In this document: positions 6,278-10,503 of the stretch, in pieces
How the letters are laid out: each line of letters opens with the position of its first letter
Position numbering within the stretch: the stretch's first letter is position 1
NCBI GenBank assembly: GCA_030745955.1
Contig: JASLNQ010000053.1
Coordinates: forward strand, 1-10,503
Origin: Dehalococcoidia bacterium
GTDB lineage: Bacteria > Chloroflexota > Dehalococcoidia > UBA1151 > UBA1328
Direction of reading: 5' to 3'
DNA: 10,503 nucleotides
Position numbers and translations under genes: made by a program
The notes under the pieces: model-generated
What the model was told of the DNA's origin: nothing
Database searches by the model: none
What the model saw: the letters and a program-made list of their open reading frames with translations, nothing else

Positions 6278-7624
6278 ATGACAGACCAACGCGCCGAAAC
6301 CCAAAAGCCGCAGACCACCCCGGAACAGCCACGGCCGCACCGGCACCACTACGACGCCGAGATGCTAAGTGTGGAGGAAGCCCGGGAGCGCATCCTCTCG
6401 TATTTCGTAAAACTGCCCGCCGTCGAAACGCCCCTTGTCGCCGCATCCGGCCAGGCGCTGGCCGACGACATGGTCGCCCCTTTCGACATTCCGCCGCTGG
6501 CAAACTCGGCGATGGACGGCTACGCGGTGATCGCCTCCGATACCCACGGCGCGTCCACCGAAAGCCCCGTTGAGTTGCCTGCTATAGGCGTTATCGCGGC
6601 CGGACAGCTCCCCGGCGGTCCGCTTGAAGCTGGGACGGTGATCCGCATCATGACCGGCGCCCCGGTGCCCGACAACGCCGATGCCGTTGTGCCGTTCGAA
6701 GACACCGACGAGCTCGAACGCCAGGAATCGGGCGGTGAGCAAAACGCAATTTCAATTCGCATCGTCGCTGAACCCGGCGACAACATCCGGGCCGCTGGCG
6801 AAGACGTTCAGGCCGGGGCCACCGTGCTTGAGGCAGGGCAGATACTGCGGGCGGGCGAGATCGGGGTGATTGCCTCGCTCGGGCACGCCACGGTCCGGGT
6901 GGTCCGGCGTCCCGTTGTGGCGATTGTTTCGACCGGTGACGAACTCCAGCAGCCCGGCGAGGAGCACCAGCCCGGCAAGATTTACAACTCGAACGCCTAC
7001 AGCGTCGCCGCACTGGTCGCCCGGTACGGCGGGGTGCCGAAGATCATGGGCATCGCCCGCGATACGGTCGAGTCGCTGGAGGCGGCGCTTGAAGAGGCGA
7101 TGGACGCCGACCTCGTTGTGACGTCGGCCGGGGTTTCCAAGGGCGACTACGACGTCGTGAAAGACGTACTGTCGTCGAAGGGCGAGATTGCGTTGTGGTC
7201 GGTGCGGATGCGCCCGGCCAAGCCGCTTGCGTTTGGAATGCTGGAGCGCTCCGACGGTACCCGGGTTCCCCACCTTGGATTGCCCGGAAATCCGGTTAGC
7301 GCAATGGTGGCCTTCGAGCAGTTCGGGCGGCCCGCGCTACGGCTCATGATGGGCCAGCCGCCAGCCGACAAGCCATCGATCGAGGCGGTTATGGACGATC
7401 CAATTCACAACTTCGATGGGCGCCGTGTTTACGCCCGTGTGCACGCCTATCGAAACGACGAGGGCGTGTATCACGCCAGGACGACCGGGAACCAGAGCTC
7501 CGGGGTGCTCAGCTCGATGGCAAAGGCAAACGGCCTGGCCATCTGCCCCGACGACATTGGTATGATTAACGTCGGCGAAGTAGCCAGGGTCGAGATGCTC
7601 GACTGGCCCGACGATATTTTCTAA
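6278..7624 (+). CDS. moeA: Molybdopterin molybdenumtransferase MoeA (Mo insertase)
   Basis: Inserts molybdate into adenylylated molybdopterin, the last common step of molybdenum cofactor synthesis, in the cytoplasm. Hallmarks along the 448 residues: PPLANSAMDGYAV (72-84), VIRIMTGAPVPDNADAVVPFE (121-141), the molybdopterin-binding domain with STGDELQQPG (218-227), KIYNSNAYSVAALV (234-247), VVTSAGVSKGDYDVVKDVL (280-298), MRPAKPLAFGML (311-322) and LGLPGNPVSAMVAFEQF (333-349), then the C-terminal beta-barrel domain about 370-445. The family normally starts near the segment MLSVEEARERIL; here about 28 extra residues precede it, rich in Gln, Pro and Thr and ending in HRHHYDAE. Start at 6278 has only a weak ribosome site. 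It lies 23 bases after pheT and 38 before the hypothetical gene; no other cofactor gene is in the window. Confidence 0.96.
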   Translation: MTDQRAETQKPQTTPEQPRPHRHHYDAEMLSVEEARERILSYFVKLPAVETPLVAASGQALADDMVAPFDIPPLANSAMDGYAVIASDTHGASTESPVELPAIGVIAAGQLPGGPLEAGTVIRIMTGAPVPDNADAVVPFEDTDELERQESGGEQNAISIRIVAEPGDNIRAAGEDVQAGATVLEAGQILRAGEIGVIASLGHATVRVVRRPVVAIVSTGDELQQPGEEHQPGKIYNSNAYSVAALVARYGGVPKIMGIARDTVESLEAALEEAMDADLVVTSAGVSKGDYDVVKDVLSSKGEIALWSVRMRPAKPLAFGMLERSDGTRVPHLGLPGNPVSAMVAFEQFGRPALRLMMGQPPADKPSIEAVMDDPIHNFDGRRVYARVHAYRNDEGVYHARTTGNQSSGVLSSMAKANGLAICPDDIGMINVGEVARVEMLDWPDDIF

Positions 7625-7662
7625 TACCTGCTGACCGTAGGTGACCGCGCGCTGAAAAATAC

Positions 7663-8121
7663 ATGACCAACCAGACAGAACAAACAGAGCAGACCGCCCC
7701 CGAGCCGGTTGAAGAACCCAGGTACCAGATCGACGCCAGGGCGTTCGAGGCATCGGGCAGGTCGTTCCCATACGCCGTTTACTCCCGGCTCTCGCCAAAC
7801 GGCAAATCGGTCATCGACGACGGTAAGAGCCCGGGCGGGTTTGGCTCGGCGACCGAGTACATGAAGGTGATGTCGAACATCTGCTCGAAGGAGCCTGACT
7901 TCCTGCTGCCCGGCACCCCGATCACCGAGGCAGTTTTCAAGCTCCTGCTCGCGAACACCAACAAGGCCATGACGCTCGACGAGATCCAGTCGGGCCTCAC
8001 GACGGCGTGGGCAAGCGTGATTTACCTGAAGAACCTGTCGGACGAAATTCTCCGCCGCATGCTCGACCGTGAGAACGATTACTTCATTAAGCGGGCAGTC
8101 ATCCGCCGCCGCCGAAGCTAG
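7663..8121 (+). CDS. Hypothetical protein, 152 aa, helical C-terminal half
   Basis: I do not recognise this protein. Residues 1-22 (MTNQTEQTEQTAPEPVEEPR) are acidic and probably disordered. Residues 23-85 contain YAVYSRLSPNGKSVIDDGKS and then EYMKVMSNICSKEPDFL. From about 86 the sequence looks helical (TEAVFKLLLANTNKAMTLDEI, then WASVIYLKNLSDEILRRMLDR), which could be a winged-helix or other small helical fold, and it ends in the basic tail RRRRS. There is no signal peptide, membrane segment or metal motif, and only one Cys. GC content and codon choice resemble moeA, which lies 38 bases upstream, and a strong terminator follows, so it is probably the last gene of the pheS-pheT-moeA unit. The nearest AGGTGA is 18 bases before the ATG, so the start is not well supported. 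Confidence 0.75.
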   Translation: MTNQTEQTEQTAPEPVEEPRYQIDARAFEASGRSFPYAVYSRLSPNGKSVIDDGKSPGGFGSATEYMKVMSNICSKEPDFLLPGTPITEAVFKLLLANTNKAMTLDEIQSGLTTAWASVIYLKNLSDEILRRMLDRENDYFIKRAVIRRRRS

Positions 8122-8127
8122 CGATCG

Positions 8128-8442
8128 TTAGTACAGAATTCGGAAGCCACCCCCTCGGCCATGTCGATCGGAGGGGGTTTCTTTTGTCTCGACTGTGGCC
8201 TTCTCGATACGGCTGACGCTGGAGCCCGGCGGGGCTTGACTGAGCGAGTTGAGGAACCTGTCGAGAGCTTCCCGTGAACCGGTGGCCTGTAGCTCCACCG
8301 ACCCGTCCGGCAGGTTTTTTACCCAGCCCGCAACGCCAAAACGCGTGGCGGCACGGCTAACGAAAAACCTGAAACCCACGCCCTGGACATTGCCGTGGAC
8401 GATTGCGCCGATAGTTGCGACTTCGGGAATATCTTCGCTCAT
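8128..8442 (-). CDS. acyP: Acylphosphatase
   Basis: Small cytoplasmic hydrolase of carboxyl-phosphate bonds (for example acetyl phosphate or 1,3-bisphosphoglycerate). Both family signatures are present in the 104 residues: VHGNVQGVGFRFFV (15-28), containing the phosphate-binding loop and catalytic R25, and GWVKNLPDGSVEL (39-51) with catalytic N43. The C-terminal strand GGFRILY matches the family's usual aromatic ending. The segment before it (TPSDRHGRGGG) is a loose linker whose DNA doubles as the terminator of the opposing operon. GAGGG lies about ten bases before the ATG at 8442. The gene begins 26 bases after ctaG, so it is probably cotranscribed with the oxidase genes. The link to respiration is positional only, because acylphosphatases appear in many contexts. 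Confidence 0.95.
   Translation of the reverse strand: MSEDIPEVATIGAIVHGNVQGVGFRFFVSRAATRFGVAGWVKNLPDGSVELQATGSREALDRFLNSLSQAPPGSSVSRIEKATVETKETPSDRHGRGGGFRILY
8149..8187 (+). terminator. Intrinsic terminator of the pheS-pheT-moeA unit
   Basis: ACCCCCTC (8149-8156) pairs perfectly with GAGGGGGT (8171-8178) around a 14-base loop and is followed by TTTCTTTTGT. It lies 27 bases after the stop of the hypothetical gene, inside the C-terminal codons of the convergent acylphosphatase gene. No T-run exists in the minus direction, so it serves plus-strand transcription only. Confidence 0.85.
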
Positions 8443-8468
8443 GGGTTTGCGCCCTCGGAAAGGGTGCC

Positions 8469-9392
8469 TCAGGGGTTGGCGGACGGTTTTCGGGGATGTT
8501 GTGACCTTGCGTTCTGAGGCCGGTCGGTGGCCCTCAACGATGATACGCGTTCTTCAGCCGCGAACCACCGGAAGAAAAGCACCGTCATCGTGGTCAGGTA
8601 CACGAAGTTTCCGGGTATCCACATCAGTAAACCGCCCATTCGCTGATCTTCCACTGGCGACCAACTGAAGTGACCCGGGCTGGCCAGGTAGAAGTCGAAA
8701 ATCAGCGAGTTCGAAAGTGTGATGACGGCAGCCAGCAGCGCGGTGGGTGTGACCGCGAACAGCAGGTAGACAAACCGCTGCGGATACGTAAGCCGCGTCC
8801 GGACCGGTGGCGGGCCGACGATAGGCCACCAGAACAGCACCGCCGACGAGAACATCGTGAAGTGCATGAGAAGGTGCAGCCACTCGTTCTCAAGCGAGGT
8901 GTTGTATACCCCGGGGATGTGCCATCCATACAGCGTGCCGACGAAGAGCGGCAGCGCCACCGCAGGGCGCGTAACGGTCCTCAACACCCGAACGGACCGG
9001 CCTGTCCCGCTAAGCGCCGTTCCCACGCCCGCACGCAGTGGCCGGGGCAGCGCCCAGATGTACGCCGGCATCGGCCGGGCGATCAGCAGCAGCGGCGCGG
9101 CAAGCATCGCGATCACGATGTGCTGCGACATATGGGTCGTGAACAGTTCGCCGGAGTAGTAGTCGAGTGGACCCGCCAGTGACACCGCCAGGAGCGCGAA
9201 CCCGGCCAGGCTCGCAGCAAACCTCATCCAGAAATCGATGCCGGCACTGGCCCGCATTCCAAGTCGGAACGAGCCGACGACATATGCGCTGGCCAGCAGC
9301 AGGAACAGCACCGCCGGGGGCGAGGAAAAATCCCAGGCAGAAATGAACTCGCCAATGCTGTCGATCAGGTCACTTTCCGAACCACCGTTCAT
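8469..9392 (-). CDS. ctaG: Cytochrome c oxidase assembly factor, Caa3-type CtaG
   Basis: A 307-residue membrane protein of the Bacillus-type CtaG family, unrelated to the Cox11-like protein that shares the name. It is needed to assemble caa3-type oxidase and is thought to act in copper delivery. I count about seven membrane segments: 25-43, 58-75, 90-106, 143-160, 174-192, 207-228 and 254-277. Family hallmarks are THMSQHIVIAMLAAPLLL (86-103), GWHIPGVYN (156-164), and HLLMHFTMFSSAVLFWWPI (173-191), which supply H87, H91, H158, H173 and H177 as possible metal ligands. The C-terminal 27 residues are basic and polar, probably a cytoplasmic tail. No good ribosome site precedes ATG 9392. It lies downstream of oxidase subunits III and IV on the same strand, which fits the role. 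Confidence 0.93.
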   Translation of the reverse strand: MNGGSESDLIDSIGEFISAWDFSSPPAVLFLLLASAYVVGSFRLGMRASAGIDFWMRFAASLAGFALLAVSLAGPLDYYSGELFTTHMSQHIVIAMLAAPLLLIARPMPAYIWALPRPLRAGVGTALSGTGRSVRVLRTVTRPAVALPLFVGTLYGWHIPGVYNTSLENEWLHLLMHFTMFSSAVLFWWPIVGPPPVRTRLTYPQRFVYLLFAVTPTALLAAVITLSNSLIFDFYLASPGHFSWSPVEDQRMGGLLMWIPGNFVYLTTMTVLFFRWFAAEERVSSLRATDRPQNARSQHPRKPSANP

Positions 9393-9405
9393 GGCGTGAG
9401 GCCAT

Positions 9406-9495
9406 CCGGGTTATTCGAGCAATCCACCGACCCGGGGGATGCGCCGACCAGCGAAAGCCATGCCCCCAGACCAGTTATCGCGGAAGATAACCCGG
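9406..9495 (-). other. Inverted repeats in the ctaF-ctaG intergenic gap
   Basis: The roughly 100-base gap holds GTTATC-GCGGAA-GATAAC (9474-9491), a 6-bp hairpin two bases after subunit IV in minus-strand reading. It also holds a 9-bp pair, CCGGGTTAT (9406-9414) with ATAACCCGG (9487-9495), spanning almost the whole gap. The two pairings compete for 9487-9491, so alternative folds are possible. No T-run follows; it is not an ordinary terminator. The function is unknown and it may be chance. Confidence 0.3.
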
Positions 9496-9933
9496 TCACG
9501 GGTTCTGACCGGCGAACTCTGCCATCAGCAGGAGCGCCGAGAATATCGCCACGCCGACAACCATGATCGGCGCGAACACCAGCGTGAACAGGCGATGATC
9601 AAATCGCAGGTGCATGAAAAAAGCCACAACTGCGGCGAACTTCAGCGCCGAAAGCCCCAGCAAGATCGGTATGTAAAGGCCACCGAGGCCCTCGATATTG
9701 AACAACCACACTTCGAGCAGCGTAATCACACCCAGGAACAGCCCGACCAGCCAGTAGAAGCCCGGGCCGGCATGCGAAACGCCACCGTGAGTCACCGTGC
9801 GCCAGATATTGCTGAGCCATGCCCCACCGATCAGACCCTCAAACAGGGGGTCCGCTTCGGCACTTGCAGTGAGGGGCAGCTCCCACCACCCGTTACCGCT
9901 GTGGGAAGTAAGTTTCTGCCAGATATTGACCAT
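9496..9933 (-). CDS. ctaF: Cytochrome c oxidase subunit IV family protein
   Basis: Small membrane subunit of a haem-copper cytochrome c oxidase. The 145 residues carry three hydrophobic segments at about 58-78, 86-106 and 115-137, and the family signature LKFAAVVAFFMHLRFD (97-112) between the second and third. Prokaryotic subunit IV proteins are usually nearer 100 residues; the extra length is an N-terminal segment of about 55 residues (with WWELP and WLSNIW) before the first helix. The start at 9933 is well supported by AAGGGAG six bases upstream, and there is no internal Met before the last helices, so the extension seems real. It lies 25 bases after subunit III and about 100 bases before ctaG. 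The subunit probably stabilises the complex and has no redox centre. Confidence 0.9.
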   Translation of the reverse strand: MVNIWQKLTSHSGNGWWELPLTASAEADPLFEGLIGGAWLSNIWRTVTHGGVSHAGPGFYWLVGLFLGVITLLEVWLFNIEGLGGLYIPILLGLSALKFAAVVAFFMHLRFDHRLFTLVFAPIMVVGVAIFSALLLMAEFAGQNP

Positions 9934-9958
9934 TGTTGGCTCCCTTGTGTATCACCTG

Positions 9959-10503
9959 CTAGCCGTGAAGAAGTTCCGCTCCCGGCGGCGGTCCGTCGTT
10001 TGCCGATATGAGGTAGATAACCGTGAAAATTACGATCCAGACAATGTCGACGAAATGCCAGTAGAGACCGGCTATCTCGAGATCGAGGGCATTGTCGGAA
10101 CGGAGCGTGCCCCTGTGCGACCCATACGCCAGGAAGGCCATCCACAGCACGCCGAGAGTCACGTGCGCACCGTGAATGCCGGTGAGGATGAAGAACGTCG
10201 TCCCGAACAGGTTCGTCCGGGGCGTCAGTCCCTCGTTAACAAACGTGCTGAACTCAACCACCTGGAAGCCGATAAACACCGTGCCGAGCAGCACCACAGC
10301 AAGGATCCAGAGCGTGTCCCGGTTTTTCTGACCTTCTCTGACGTAGTGAAGACCAAGGACCATCGCCAGCGAGCTCATCAGCAGCACGAAGGTCGATACC
10401 GAGGTGACCGGAATGTTGAGGATCTCCGACGGGTACGGTCCGTTGAGACTGCGGCCGCGGTAGACGAGGTAGGTGGCGATAAATGCCCCGAAGAACATCA
10501 CGT
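9959..10503 (-). CDS. ctaE: Cytochrome c oxidase subunit III, 5' end cut by window
   Basis: Membrane subunit III of an aa3/caa3-type oxidase. The visible 181 codons begin inside the first helix region (VMFFGAFIATYLVYR); family members normally have some tens of residues before this segment, so the true start lies beyond the right edge and the first Val/Met codons here are internal. Further helices: about 35-54, 64-84, 98-126 and 141-165, counted from the GTG codon at 10501. Signatures are FGTTFFILTGIHGAHV (99-114) and YWHFVDIVWIVIFT (147-160), and the Glu in FQVVEF (79-84) matches the conserved acidic residue of this subunit. The gene ends with TAG 25 bases before subunit IV. Subunits I and II are expected upstream, outside the window. 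Confidence 0.96.
   Translation of the reverse strand, partial: VMFFGAFIATYLVYRGRSLNGPYPSEILNIPVTSVSTFVLLMSSLAMVLGLHYVREGQKNRDTLWILAVVLLGTVFIGFQVVEFSTFVNEGLTPRTNLFGTTFFILTGIHGAHVTLGVLWMAFLAYGSHRGTLRSDNALDLEIAGLYWHFVDIVWIVIFTVIYLISANDGPPPGAELLHG

Noticed and set aside
8670..9182. Plus-strand open frame of 170 codons inside ctaG
   Set aside because: It is a Gln/Arg-rich antisense product of a membrane-protein gene, with no motifs.
9439..10011. Plus-strand open frame of 190 codons over the oxidase genes
   Set aside because: It is antisense to subunits IV and III, both with clear membrane signatures on the minus strand.

Overview
The window is about 10.5 kb of GC-rich bacterial DNA holding eleven genes I can support, plus one roughly 500-base non-coding region. 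Nothing clearly mobile, CRISPR-like or phage-like is visible. Three traits together suggest a Chloroflexota (possibly marine SAR202/Dehalococcoidia-type) genome: a mandelate-racemase-type enolase paired with an aldo/keto reductase, a tiny DUF5679 zinc ribbon, and an aerobic haem-copper oxidase cluster with a Bacillus-type CtaG. This is inference from gene content; no marker was searched.

Layout. (1) 1-1916, minus strand: an aldo/keto reductase followed 45 bases later by a mandelate racemase-subgroup enzyme that runs off the left edge; probably a small catabolic operon for a sugar or hydroxy acid. (2) 2013-2215, minus strand: a 47-residue four-cysteine zinc-ribbon gene with its own strong intrinsic terminator. 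(3) 2216-2713: a divergent intergenic region, AT-rich in its right half, with an unusual density of inverted repeats, a perfect TATAAT box and a possible Phe/Tyr-containing leader ORF in front of pheS. (4) 2714-8187, plus strand: pheS, pheT, moeA and a hypothetical gene, closely spaced and closed by an intrinsic terminator. (5) 8128-10503, minus strand: cytochrome c oxidase subunit III (5' end off the right edge), subunit IV, CtaG and an acylphosphatase, all reading leftward and converging on the pheS-moeA unit.

How they work together. pheS and pheT encode the two subunits of phenylalanyl-tRNA synthetase. moeA inserts molybdenum into molybdopterin, implying molybdoenzymes elsewhere in the genome. 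The ctaE-ctaF-ctaG genes build and assemble an aerobic terminal oxidase whose catalytic subunits I and II probably lie just beyond the right edge. The two transcription units on the right converge: the plus-strand terminator lies inside the last codons of the acylphosphatase gene.

Most of the window is ordinary housekeeping. The part least explained by known features is 2310-2713, upstream of pheS, and the unidentified 152-residue protein downstream of moeA.
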